From CATOSP01 sp034422355 (GTDB lineage: Bacteria; Chloroflexota; Dehalococcoidia; Lucifugimonadales; UBA3495), in NCBI GenBank assembly GCA_034422355.1, contig DAOUJS010000124.1, positions 1-64,000 on the forward strand: a stretch of 64,000 nucleotides of DNA, in the 5' to 3' direction. Numbering within the stretch: the first letter of the stretch is position 1; each line of letters starts with the position of its first letter. The translations under genes and the position numbers were made by a program. The notes beneath the pieces were generated by a model. It was given only the letters and a program-made list of their open reading frames with translations, ran no database searches and had not been told where the DNA came from. Positions 38,937 through 47,129 of the stretch are shown here, in pieces.

Positions 38937-41762
38937 ATGACGACCCGGCAGAACGCATCTGAGACAATTCGCGAAGAGGGCGTCAACGTCCACCTGGCCC
39001 AGTTGCTCCGCAACCGGGGAATCTCGGCCAGGGCCGAGCGGCGCAGCCGGGAGGGAATACCGGACGTGCGCGCTGACTTGAGAAGCGGCGACCTGGTCAT
39101 CCTGGAATGCAAGTGGGAGGAATCGCTCGGCCTCCTCGAAAGCCAGCTTGATGAACGCCTGGCCGCTTTTCCCGATGCTCTTGGCGTGGTGGGCGTTCTC
39201 TACCCCGCCAGGCTCCGGCAGGAGGAGGATACGCAAGCTGGCCTGGAGGCCGCGACCGACCTCCGCTGGTGGGTGCATGGCTCACGCGGCAATCCGGTCC
39301 CGGCGGCTCACTTTCGCACCGGCTCGGTGGCCGAGCTTGCCGATAACCTGCGGACCCTCCCGTTGGAACTGGAGGGCGTTGACCGGGTGGCCGCCGCGGC
39401 CGGCGCCGTCGGGTATGCCCTGGAACAGGCGGCAGCCCAGGTTGCCAAGCACGCCCGATTATCCCGCCGCATCGCCGACATCATCGCCAGCACCGACCAG
39501 GAAAAGGACCGCGCCGCCGCCCTCCGCATCGGGTGCCTGGTGCTCTTCAACGCCCTCGCCTTCCAGGACCGGCTGGCGGCAGCCAACGAGGACGTTCCGA
39601 CCGTGAGCGAAACTCTGGGACATGGGATTTCAGGGCTGCGCCAGGCATGGCGGGACATCTGCGACAACATCGACTATGTGCCGGTGTTCGAGCTGGCCGC
39701 GGACATATTGGGCGTTCTTGGCGACGGGCCGGAGGAAGTTCAGGGACCGGTCATCGGTCATCTCGTCAAGGCGATGGAAGACACCCGCCGGTTGGAAGGG
39801 CACGACCTGTCCGGGCGGCTGTTCCACACCCTGTTGACCGACGCCAAGTTCACCGGCGCTTACTACACCTCGGTGCCCGCGGCTACTCTGCTGTCCCGGC
39901 TGGTGTTTCACGGCTGGCCGCCGGGCGTGGACTGGAGCGACCACGAATTCCCGGCATCCCTGAACGTGGCGGACCTGGCCTGCGGCACCGGAACGCTGCT
40001 GATGGCGGTGGCCTCCGAAGCGGAACGCCTTCACACCGACGCCGGGGGACAGGACTCGCCCAGCCTGCACAAGGCGATGGTGGAACAGGCACTGCACGGC
40101 TACGATGTGCAGCTTTCCGCCGTACACTTCGCCGCCACCAGCCTGGCCATGCTCAACCCGGACATCCATTTCGACCGCATGAACCTGTACGTAATGCCCC
40201 TGGGGTCGGAGGGCTCCAACATTTCCCTCGGCTCCCTGGATTTTCTCGGGGAGAGCGAGGCGGCGGTCCAATTCGCCCTGTCCGCCGACAACACGGGAGT
40301 GGCGACCAGGGACGCCGCCAGGGTGTCCGGCGGTGGTTCCAGGGGCGCGGAAGAGGGCGTCACCGCCACGCTGCCGGACCTGGACTTGGCGATTATGAAC
40401 CCGCCCTTCACCCGCTCCGTGGGCGGCAACCTGCTGTTCGGCAGCCTGCCGACGGCGGAGCGGCGGAAACTCCAGTCCGAACTGTCGCGCCGCCTGAAGT
40501 CCCGGCAGGCATCGGCCACCGCCGGACTTGGGGCAGCTTTCGTCGCGGCGGCAGCGCCCAAGCTGCGGCCCGGGGAAGGCCGTCTGGCCTTGGTGCTTCC
40601 CGCCACGGTATGCACCGGCCCGTCCTGGGGTCAGACACGCTCCCTCATCGAGCGGGACTTCAACCTTGACATGGTGATTTCGTCCCACGACCCGCTGCGC
40701 TGGAACTTCTCGGACAGCACCGACCTTTCGGAGGCTTTGCTGGTGGCCACGCGCCGCCCGGACGGCACGGACTCCACGGAACACCGCACCACTTTCGTCA
40801 ATCTCTGGCAGAACCCGGCGGGCGTACTGGACGCCCACCGCGTAGCGCAGGCCATTACCGCCGCTACACCGGCCGACTTTGAGGGCAGCGGCACGGCCTT
40901 GCTGGAAGTTGACGGCCGTCACGTGGGCGAAGTGTTGGCGGTCCCGGAATCGACATTTGCCGGGAAGAAGTGGCCCGGTGTGCAGTTCGCGCGTGCCGAC
41001 CTGATTCGCGCCGCGTTTCGGTTGCTGGATGACGGGGATTTGTGGGTTCCCGGACAGGGAGAAACCGCCAATGTTCCGCTGCGTAGATTGGACCAAATCG
41101 GTCAAGTTGGTCCTGACCGGCGCAGGCTCGTTGATGGCTTTGACCGGACCAATTCCGTGACGGCTTATCCAATGGTCGAGGGACACGATACCGAGCAGCG
41201 TAAGAGCCTCACCTGTTCGCCCGATTCCTACTTGTCGCCGTTGGCAAGTCCAAGAGGTGGACAACGACTTGGCTATGGCGACCACCTGTGGCAGCAGTCA
41301 AGCTGTCTCCTGGTTTCTGAAAGGCTGAGGCTTGATACTGCTCGGGTTGTCGCTATGTGTTCCGATACGAGAGTCCTGTCAAATGTATGGTGGCCCGTTC
41401 GCGTAGAAGACGAAGAAACCGAAAAGGCGATTGCGGTATGGTTGAACTCCACTCTCGGCCTGTTGACTATTCTGGCGCAACGGACCAGCACTGAGGGCGG
41501 TTGGGTCGCCATGAAGAAGGCCGACCTGGAAGAGTTGCCGGTGCTGGACGTGCGCCAACTGTCACCGGCGCAGCTTCAGGCAATGTCGGACCTGTTCGAT
41601 GAAATGATGGAGGCCGAGTTCGAGCGGCTGCCGGGTATGGCCGGTTGCCCGTCCCGCTGCTCCCTGGACGACGGCATCTCCCGAATCCTGGGCCTGCCGG
41701 ACCTGGGGGCGCTCCGGACTTTATTGGCCACGGAGCCGGTGGTGTCCAACCGGCGGTTGTAA
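38937..41762 (+). CDS. Single-chain N6-adenine DNA methyltransferase with N-terminal nuclease-like domain
   Basis: A 941-residue protein that looks like a type IIG-style restriction-modification enzyme or a BREX/PglX-like methylase. Residues about 15-80 have a PD-(D/E)XK-like layout: REGIPDVRADLRSGDLVILE then CKWE, with Asp and Glu-Cys-Lys in place. A helical spacer leads to the methyltransferase, with SAM motif I VADLACGTGTLLMAVASEAE (about 343-362) and catalytic NPPF in DLAIMNPPFTRSVGGNLLFG (about 483-502). The C-terminal third, with LVSERLRLDT, AVWLNSTLGLLTIL and MKKADLEELPVLDV, resembles target-recognition parts of such enzymes. The Shine-Dalgarno sequence is weak. No other restriction or defence gene adjoins it. 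Confidence 0.82.
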   Translation: MTTRQNASETIREEGVNVHLAQLLRNRGISARAERRSREGIPDVRADLRSGDLVILECKWEESLGLLESQLDERLAAFPDALGVVGVLYPARLRQEEDTQAGLEAATDLRWWVHGSRGNPVPAAHFRTGSVAELADNLRTLPLELEGVDRVAAAAGAVGYALEQAAAQVAKHARLSRRIADIIASTDQEKDRAAALRIGCLVLFNALAFQDRLAAANEDVPTVSETLGHGISGLRQAWRDICDNIDYVPVFELAADILGVLGDGPEEVQGPVIGHLVKAMEDTRRLEGHDLSGRLFHTLLTDAKFTGAYYTSVPAATLLSRLVFHGWPPGVDWSDHEFPASLNVADLACGTGTLLMAVASEAERLHTDAGGQDSPSLHKAMVEQALHGYDVQLSAVHFAATSLAMLNPDIHFDRMNLYVMPLGSEGSNISLGSLDFLGESEAAVQFALSADNTGVATRDAARVSGGGSRGAEEGVTATLPDLDLAIMNPPFTRSVGGNLLFGSLPTAERRKLQSELSRRLKSRQASATAGLGAAFVAAAAPKLRPGEGRLALVLPATVCTGPSWGQTRSLIERDFNLDMVISSHDPLRWNFSDSTDLSEALLVATRRPDGTDSTEHRTTFVNLWQNPAGVLDAHRVAQAITAATPADFEGSGTALLEVDGRHVGEVLAVPESTFAGKKWPGVQFARADLIRAAFRLLDDGDLWVPGQGETANVPLRRLDQIGQVGPDRRRLVDGFDRTNSVTAYPMVEGHDTEQRKSLTCSPDSYLSPLASPRGGQRLGYGDHLWQQSSCLLVSERLRLDTARVVAMCSDTRVLSNVWWPVRVEDEETEKAIAVWLNSTLGLLTILAQRTSTEGGWVAMKKADLEELPVLDVRQLSPAQLQAMSDLFDEMMEAEFERLPGMAGCPSRCSLDDGISRILGLPDLGALRTLLATEPVVSNRRL

Positions 41763-41772
41763 TTGGTCCGTA

Positions 41773-42144
41773 TCAGATAGGTCTGGCCCTAATTGCCCTT
41801 TTGACTAAACCGTCTCCCCCGGGGTCCACCATGAGTCCGAATATCTCCAGCGTAGTAGCGCCCAACAGATATTCTTCCACAGGGCAGAAATATACCGGAC
41901 AAGCCCAGACCTGTGGAGCATCCACAATGCGTATGTTAACCTGTCCAATGTCCCATAGCGTCGTTGTTTCTTCTCCGGCCCGTATGACCTCTCCCTGATC
42001 CTTTGGCTGTACATGAAGCTCAGCCAGCAAAGATGCAGGTAAAACAGTATGGGCGGAACCGGTATCGACAAGCACATCGTGCACGTTCACCATATCCCCT
42101 CCGCCCTCATTGCCTACCTGGATATCGACGTATACGAGTCCCAT
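41773..42144 (-). CDS. Small retropepsin-like aspartic protease domain protein (copy E)
   Basis: A 123-residue member of the clan AA group. The active-site block is VHDVLVDTGSAHTVLPASLL (about residues 21-40), with DTGS rather than DTGA, and the late block is YLLGATTLEIFGLMVDPGGD. It converges with the methyltransferase gene, leaving 10 bases between stops. GAGAGG precedes the ATG. It diverges from a PIN toxin-antitoxin unit. Confidence 0.8.
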   Translation of the reverse strand: MGLVYVDIQVGNEGGGDMVNVHDVLVDTGSAHTVLPASLLAELHVQPKDQGEVIRAGEETTTLWDIGQVNIRIVDAPQVWACPVYFCPVEEYLLGATTLEIFGLMVDPGGDGLVKRAIRARPI

Positions 42145-42296
42145 TCAGGCGCCTCTCTCGGTAGTAGTATGGTAAGTATATCCTCACGACAAAGCGAGGC
42201 ATACACCACATTCCATAGCATAATCTCAAGCACCCAAGAAGTTCGGGACAAGACTATCGCAAAGGGCGTAACTTCTACAGTAAGGAAGGCGAAAAT

Positions 42297-42530
42297 ATGC
42301 AGAAAGCGCTGCACGTAAGAACAACGGTATTGCCGGGCGGCAAGGTGGAGATTGTCAACCCGGAGTTGGAGGCGGGCCAGACGGTGGACGTGGTAATATC
42401 GCCAGCTCCGATGCCATCGGCTCGTTCGGCTTGGCAGATTATCTCTGCGGGGCCAGGGCAACGTCTCTTCAAGACCGCAAAGGAAGTTGATGACTACATC
42501 GTGGAGGAGCGGGCGTCTTGGGACCGGTGA
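42297..42530 (+). CDS. Antitoxin-like protein paired with a PIN toxin
   Basis: A 77-residue protein with ATG at 42297 and AAGGAAGGCGAA upstream. The first half (LHVRTTVLPGGKVEIVNPEL then EAGQTVDVVI) has the short beta-strand pattern of AbrB/DUF104-like antitoxin DNA-binding domains. The second half is a tail that could wrap the toxin (FKTAKEVDDYIVEERASWDR). It overlaps the downstream PIN gene by a few bases, as toxin-antitoxin pairs usually do. Assignment rests mainly on this arrangement. Confidence 0.75.
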   Translation: MQKALHVRTTVLPGGKVEIVNPELEAGQTVDVVISPAPMPSARSAWQIISAGPGQRLFKTAKEVDDYIVEERASWDR

Positions 42531-42973
42531 CGCTGCCGTCGCACGGTGCGATCTACTTGGACACCTCGGCAATCATCTATAGCGTGGAGCGCAATGAGCC
42601 GTACTTCACTCTACTGGTTCCTGCATGGCAGCAAGCTGAGTCAGGACAGTTCGTCGTCGTATGCAGTGAACTGGTCGTCGCGGAAACCTTGGTCCGGCCG
42701 ATACGGGAAGGCAATGCGGATCTCGAAGCGGCCTTTCGGGCGGTGTTCGCCGCGCCAGAGGTGTATCTGGTCCCGGCCACAGGGCAGTTGTGGGAGGACA
42801 CCGCCCGCCTGCGTGCCGAGACCGGCCTGAAGACTCCCGACGCACTCCACGCCGCAACGTCTCTTCGGGCCGGTTGCACACTCTTCATCACCAACGATAC
42901 CGACTTTCGGCGCGTACAGGGGCTGCCTGTAGTCGTCTTGGATGATCTCCTCACGGAGGAGAGCCAAATGTGA
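42518..42973 (+). CDS. PIN-domain ribonuclease, VapC-type toxin
   Basis: A 151-residue PIN nuclease. Conserved acidic residues are visible in YLDTSAIIYSVE (first Asp), ELVVAETLVRPI (Glu), KTPDALHAATSL (Asp) and LFITNDTDFRRV (Asp), so the metal site is complete. The start is either TTG at 42518, with GGAGGAG at spacing 8, or GTG at 42527, which overlaps the antitoxin stop as GTGA. VapC toxins typically cleave tRNA or rRNA; the target here is unknown. Confidence 0.88.
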   Translation: MGPVTLPSHGAIYLDTSAIIYSVERNEPYFTLLVPAWQQAESGQFVVVCSELVVAETLVRPIREGNADLEAAFRAVFAAPEVYLVPATGQLWEDTARLRAETGLKTPDALHAATSLRAGCTLFITNDTDFRRVQGLPVVVLDDLLTEESQM

Positions 42974-43036
42974 ACCCGTATGCGGGATATAGAAGGACTT
43001 CAAAGAGGCCCAACCCACTCCAAGGGGTGACACACA

Positions 43037-44281
43037 TTGCAAGAACAACAGCAGGAAAATAAAGGCCCCCTGTTCGGTTACCGCGTCCTGGACTTCGGCT
43101 GGGTGCTGGCCGGGGCCATTCCGGGCATGGTCCTTGCCGACATGGGGGCCGAGGTCATCAAGGTTGAGACCCGGCAGCGGCTGGACTACATGCGCCAGGG
43201 CCGCCCCATCATCGGCACCGAGCGGGACCCGGAGCAGCACCCCATGTTCCACAACGTGAACCGGGGCAAGCTCAGCGTCACCCTCAACACCAACCACCCG
43301 GAGGCGGTGGACCTGGCCCGCAGGCTGGCGGCCCACTGCGACATTGTGATTGAGAACTTCTCTCCCGGCGTCATGGAGCGGCTGGGGCTGTCCTACACCG
43401 ACCTCAAGGCAGTCCGGGACGATATTGTCATGGTGTCCGTATCCTCCAACGGGCAGACCGGGCCGCTGCGGGACCTGCGGGCCTACGCCCCGTCCATCGG
43501 GGCAATGGCAGGTCTCGACAGCACCCTGGGATACGAGGGGGAGCGTCCCCTGGGCCTGAAACACGCCTACGCCGACATCGCGGGGGCGCTCCACGCCGTC
43601 TTCGCCATAGTCTCGGCCCTGTACCGGCGGCGCAGGACGGGACAGGGGCAGTACATCGACCTGTCAATGCTCAAGGCCACCGCTGCCACCCTGGGAGCGG
43701 GGCTGATGGAGTACGAGGCCACGGGCCGCGTCCTGGGGCCGATGGGCAACTACGACCCGACGATGGCCCCCTACGGCAACTACCCCTGCCAGGGCCAGAC
43801 CCCGGAAGACCAGCGTTGGGTGTCCATAGCAGTCGCCAGCGACGACGAGTGGCACGGACTCGTGGAGGCGATGGGGTCGCCCGGCTGGGCCGCAGATGAG
43901 CGTTTCGCCAGCCGCTACCGGAGGCACCAGCACCGCCACGAACTGGACGCGCTGATCGCGGAGTGGACTTCCACGCGCGACGCCTGGGAGATTACCGGGC
44001 TTCTCCAGTCCCGCGGCGTGGCCGCCATGCCGGTGATGGACGCCGAGGAGCGGCTGTACGACCGCCACAACCGGGAGCGGGGCCTGTACCATGAAATCGA
44101 GCACCCGGCCCTGGGCGTTGAGCCAATCTTCAACCTGATGTGGAACCTGGACAAGACCCCCCCGTCCATCCGCAGCCACGCCCCAACCCTGGGCCAGCAC
44201 AACCGGCAAATCCTGTGTGATATGCTGGGCTTGAGCGAGTCTGAATTGTCCGACCTGGAAGAACGGCAGATAGTATACTGA
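43037..44281 (+). CDS. CaiB/BaiF-family CoA-transferase
   Basis: A 414-residue class III CoA-transferase. The N-terminal block YRVLDFGWVLAGAIPGMVLA then DMGAEVIKVET, the NRGKLSVTLNTNHPEAVDLA segment, and the active-site block GQYIDLSMLKATAATLG with the catalytic Asp are present. The C-terminus has APTLGQHNRQILCDMLGLSE. The start at 43037 is a TTG after CAAGGGGTGACACA. It resembles the gene at 48411 more than those at 37682 and 47119. The substrate is unknown. Confidence 0.9.
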   Translation: MQEQQQENKGPLFGYRVLDFGWVLAGAIPGMVLADMGAEVIKVETRQRLDYMRQGRPIIGTERDPEQHPMFHNVNRGKLSVTLNTNHPEAVDLARRLAAHCDIVIENFSPGVMERLGLSYTDLKAVRDDIVMVSVSSNGQTGPLRDLRAYAPSIGAMAGLDSTLGYEGERPLGLKHAYADIAGALHAVFAIVSALYRRRRTGQGQYIDLSMLKATAATLGAGLMEYEATGRVLGPMGNYDPTMAPYGNYPCQGQTPEDQRWVSIAVASDDEWHGLVEAMGSPGWAADERFASRYRRHQHRHELDALIAEWTSTRDAWEITGLLQSRGVAAMPVMDAEERLYDRHNRERGLYHEIEHPALGVEPIFNLMWNLDKTPPSIRSHAPTLGQHNRQILCDMLGLSESELSDLEERQIVY

Positions 44282-44339
44282 CCGAGACCGCCACAGTTGC
44301 CGGCGCAATTGGGGCCTGCCAACCATAGAGGGGCGAGTT

Positions 44340-44591
44340 ATGAACGTTTCACGAATCTGGCCGTCGAAGCATAGCTACCTGCGAACAGCGAATGGAGCCG
44401 GTGCGATCATCAGCCTGATGATGGGGGTCTTGACCACTCTTGGAGTAGTAGGGTTAATCGTACTATCTCCCAAAACTCTCCATTTTTGGTTCGCACTGTT
44501 CATCTGTTGCATCGTAACCGGAGGCCAATACTTCCTTCTGAAATCCAGATCAGACTATCCTGAGCAAACGGCAGGGTCAGATGAACGATAG
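44340..44591 (+). CDS. Small hypothetical membrane protein
   Basis: An 83-residue protein with ATG at 44340 and GGGGCGAG upstream. Two hydrophobic segments (AIISLMMGVLTTLGVVGLIV and FWFALFICCIVTGGQYFLL) are joined by a short loop, followed by a charged C-terminus. I do not recognise the family. Base composition is lower in G+C than the surrounding genes, as in the next gene, so both may have been acquired. Confidence 0.5.
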   Translation: MNVSRIWPSKHSYLRTANGAGAIISLMMGVLTTLGVVGLIVLSPKTLHFWFALFICCIVTGGQYFLLKSRSDYPEQTAGSDER

Positions 44592-44603
44592 AGACACCGT
44601 CTC

Positions 44604-44984
44604 GTGAATCGCGATTCCAGTCACATCAATCACGCGTTGACCATTTTAACCATCGGTACCGCGTCCCTTGGCTTCGGGATCTTCAAGGGCGACTTTCTCA
44701 ATAGTGATATTTTTCGTGATCTTCGGCCACTTTCCCTTCCTGAGATGAAAGAATGGTTGGCCTTAATGAAGTTATTTTGCGCTGTGATGGTAACCCACCG
44801 TTACATGCTTCTGTGTAAATCGGTGTGGGAAATCGTAACTCAGAACAGTCCAGTTTCCGGCCGGGAGTTAGCTTATGGTCAACTGTATCAATTGTTCTGG
44901 GAAATGTTGTACGTGATACTCATTTTTGTGTTCGGTGTATTTGAGGAACCTCCCGCAAGACTACCGCAAGGACAAGAGACATGA
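44604..44984 (+). CDS. Hypothetical membrane protein
   Basis: A 126-residue protein starting with GTG at 44604. It has hydrophobic stretches ALTILTIGTASLGFGIF, MKLFCAVMVTHRYMLLC and MLYVILIFVFGVF. It overlaps the start of the dehydratase gene by 4 bases. No ribosome binding site is clear and the family is unknown. It shares lower G+C with the preceding small gene. Confidence 0.45.
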   Translation: MNRDSSHINHALTILTIGTASLGFGIFKGDFLNSDIFRDLRPLSLPEMKEWLALMKLFCAVMVTHRYMLLCKSVWEIVTQNSPVSGRELAYGQLYQLFWEMLYVILIFVFGVFEEPPARLPQGQET

Positions 44985-46213
44985 CCCAGCGAAGCGAACA
45001 GGAACAAGTAGCCGAAACCCTCCCCGAGGTAGAGGATATTTCCCGCGAGGCCATCGAGAAGGCCAGGGACATGATCGGGATGCGCCTCCGGACCGAGCAG
45101 TTCACCCGCGACGCCTCCCTGGGGGCGCTCATCAACTTCGCCAATGGAATCGGCGACGCCAATCCCCTGTTCCGCGACCAGGAATACGCCGCCTATTCCA
45201 AGTACGGCTCGGTCATCGGGCACCCGTGCGCTCCCTACATGCGCCACTGGTCGGGCCGCACCCGTTGGGGGCTGCCCGGCGTCCACGGCTTCTTTGCCGG
45301 CAACGATTGGGAGTTCTTCCGCGTGCTGCGCCCCGGCGACGCCGTCAACTGCGTCGAGCGGGTGCTGGACGTGCAGGAGAAGCAGAGCCGCTACTCGGCG
45401 ACACTGGTCATCCAGTACGTCGAGACGACATACACCAACCAGAGGGACGAACTGCTGGCCCGGGTCGTCGGCTGGTGTACCCGCCACCAGCGGCGGGCGT
45501 CCCGGGAGCGGGGCAAGTACGCCGACGTTCCCCGCCGTCACCACTACGAGCCGGAGGAACTGGAGGCCATCGACCAGCAGGTGCTGAACGAAAAGGCCAG
45601 GGGCGGCGTCCCCCGCTACTGGGAGGACACCCAGGTGGGCGAGGAGATGGAACCCATCGTGCGCGGCCCCCTGTCCCTTCAGGACGTGAGCGCCTTCCTC
45701 GTGGGCACCGGCAGGTCCAGCGCCCACGGCGTGCTGCTGCGGGAGGCCATGCGCCACCCGGACCACTTCTTCCGCAACCCCGAGGCCGGGGGCGGCCTGG
45801 AATACACCGGCATCGGCCACCTGCGCGACTCGGTTGCCGAGGCCGTGGGCGTTCCGGGAGCATACGACTACGGCCCCCAGCGGGTGTCATGGATGGGCAC
45901 CCTGCTCACCAACTGGATGGGAGACGACGCCTTCCTGAAGCGCCTCCGCGTCGAATGCCGCCGTTTCAACGTCTACGGCGACACACAGTGGTGCAAGGGC
46001 AGGGTCGTCCGCAAGTACCTCAGCAACGAAGCTCCCCTGGTGGACCTGGAAATATGGGCCGAGAACCAGCGCGGGGAAGTGACCGCCCCGGGGTACGCCA
46101 CCGTCATGCTGCCTTCCCGCAACCCCAGGATCCCCTGGTTCACCGACGGCTCAAGCTGCTCTCTCCGGGACGCCCCCAAGGACGAGAACACGCCGCCAAT
46201 TTTGCCGGTGTAG
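44981..46213 (+). CDS. FAS1-like/MaoC double-hotdog dehydratase
   Basis: A 410-residue protein with two hotdog domains. The N-terminal FAS1-type dehydratase domain contains FTRDASLGALINFANGIGDA and NPLFRDQEYA, with HGFFAGNDWEFFRVLRPGDA later in the same half. The second domain (from about residue 205) has YWEDTQVGEEMEPIVRGPLS then LQDVSAFLVG and a late NVYGDTQWCKGRV, where TxxxG-type motifs bind acyl-CoA. Families of this type hydrate enoyl-CoAs or mesaconyl-CoA isomers. Nearby CoA-transferases at 43037, 47119 and 48411 make a CoA-ester pathway likely. The exact substrate is not readable. Confidence 0.82.
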   Translation: MTQRSEQEQVAETLPEVEDISREAIEKARDMIGMRLRTEQFTRDASLGALINFANGIGDANPLFRDQEYAAYSKYGSVIGHPCAPYMRHWSGRTRWGLPGVHGFFAGNDWEFFRVLRPGDAVNCVERVLDVQEKQSRYSATLVIQYVETTYTNQRDELLARVVGWCTRHQRRASRERGKYADVPRRHHYEPEELEAIDQQVLNEKARGGVPRYWEDTQVGEEMEPIVRGPLSLQDVSAFLVGTGRSSAHGVLLREAMRHPDHFFRNPEAGGGLEYTGIGHLRDSVAEAVGVPGAYDYGPQRVSWMGTLLTNWMGDDAFLKRLRVECRRFNVYGDTQWCKGRVVRKYLSNEAPLVDLEIWAENQRGEVTAPGYATVMLPSRNPRIPWFTDGSSCSLRDAPKDENTPPILPV

Positions 46214-46216
46214 ACC

Positions 46217-46495
46217 TTGAGAGACTTTCAGAATGATGGAACGCGCCGAAGACGGACGCTTCAGAGGTTGCTCCAACGGCTAAAAGAAGGGAACCTGAAC
46301 AATGTTCGATTCAGTGAGTTCGTCAGGTTGGTGGAGAGCTTTGGTTTCAGATTGGACAGAATCAGGGGCAGTCACCGTATCTATGTCCACGATAAAATAC
46401 TTGAGTCGGTCAACGTCCAAGACTCGGGCGGACAAGCAGTAGAGTACCAAATCAGGCAATTCCTCCGCATAGTCGAAGAGTATAATCTGGACTAA
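46217..46495 (+). CDS. hicA: HicA-family mRNA interferase toxin
   Basis: A 92-residue HicA protein. The core is VRFSEFVRLVESFGFRLDRI then RGSHRIYVH, with the catalytic His in GSHRIY, and the end YQIRQFLRIVEEYNL matches the longer HicA subgroup with a 30-residue N-terminal extension. The start is a TTG at 46217, three bases after the dehydratase stop, without a clear ribosome binding site, so it may be coupled. HicA cleaves mRNA when released from HicB. Confidence 0.88.
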   Translation: MRDFQNDGTRRRRTLQRLLQRLKEGNLNNVRFSEFVRLVESFGFRLDRIRGSHRIYVHDKILESVNVQDSGGQAVEYQIRQFLRIVEEYNLD

Positions 46496-46505
46496 GAGGG
46501 TCGCC

Positions 46506-46727
46506 ATGAAGGACTACCACATCAACATTTTCTACAGCGAAGAGGACGGCGGGTATATTGCGGATATTCCCGACCTGCGGTTCTGTTCCGCATTCGGACA
46601 CACTCAGGAAGAGGCTTTGGCCGAAGTCCTGATCGCCAAGGAAGCCTGGCTTGAAGCCGCCGAGGCGAATGCAAAGCCGGTCCCGGAACCTCGCTACCGC
46701 CCCTTCATCTACCAAGTAGGGGGTTAA
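46506..46727 (+). CDS. hicB: HicB-family antitoxin
   Basis: A 73-residue HicB-type protein, 10 bases after hicA. The partial RNase H-like fold is seen in YHINIFYSEEDGGYIADIPD then LRFCSAFGHTQEEALAEVLI, with the characteristic DGGY...IPDL and T.EEAL segments. No C-terminal ribbon-helix-helix DNA-binding domain is present, so transcription control may come from elsewhere. GAGGGTCGCC precedes the ATG. Confidence 0.9.
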   Translation: MKDYHINIFYSEEDGGYIADIPDLRFCSAFGHTQEEALAEVLIAKEAWLEAAEANAKPVPEPRYRPFIYQVGG

Positions 46728-46736
46728 CCACGACTG

Positions 46737-47129
46737 ATGGCCACAGGCAAGGCATACGCAACGGCTACAATGCACGGGCTTGAACACTCGAAGGAATTTC
46801 ATTTCCTTGCTGGCCCCAAGCATCCCTACTTGGGCCTGCCTGCTGACGAGATAGCAGGACTTGGACTGAGCCGTTTGCAAAACCGGAGAATCACCTTCAG
46901 AACTGCCGACGGCCCTATCGCCTCGGACGCCTACATCGCGCGGGGAACGATACAGGGCATGGGTTTCGTTGCCACAGTTGTTGCCGCTCCTGTACCCGTC
47001 GCCGGACTCCAATTCCTGGAGAACCACGGGTTCATTGTCAACCCGGAAACGAATCAGGTGGAACTGGACCCCGGCTTCATACATTACTTGCCATCCCTTA
47101 TCCCGGTAACGGCTGACGATGACATCTAG
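46737..47129 (+). CDS. Degenerate retropepsin-like protein without the catalytic Asp
   Basis: A 130-residue protein resembling the clan AA copies in this window by strand order and late block (VPVAGLQFLENHGFIVNPET, compare LLGATTLE..GL.VDP), but where DTGA should be it has HFLAGPKHPYLGLPADEIAG. The catalytic Asp is therefore missing. It starts 9 bases after hicB and overlaps the start of the next CoA-transferase by 11 bases. It may be a binding protein derived from the protease fold, or this resemblance could be superficial. Confidence 0.55.
   Translation: MATGKAYATATMHGLEHSKEFHFLAGPKHPYLGLPADEIAGLGLSRLQNRRITFRTADGPIASDAYIARGTIQGMGFVATVVAAPVPVAGLQFLENHGFIVNPETNQVELDPGFIHYLPSLIPVTADDDI

Noticed and set aside
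39630..41285. A 551-codon open frame on the minus strand opposite the methyltransferase
   Set aside because: Low-complexity composition and no family match, while the plus strand encodes SAM and NPPF motifs across the same bases.
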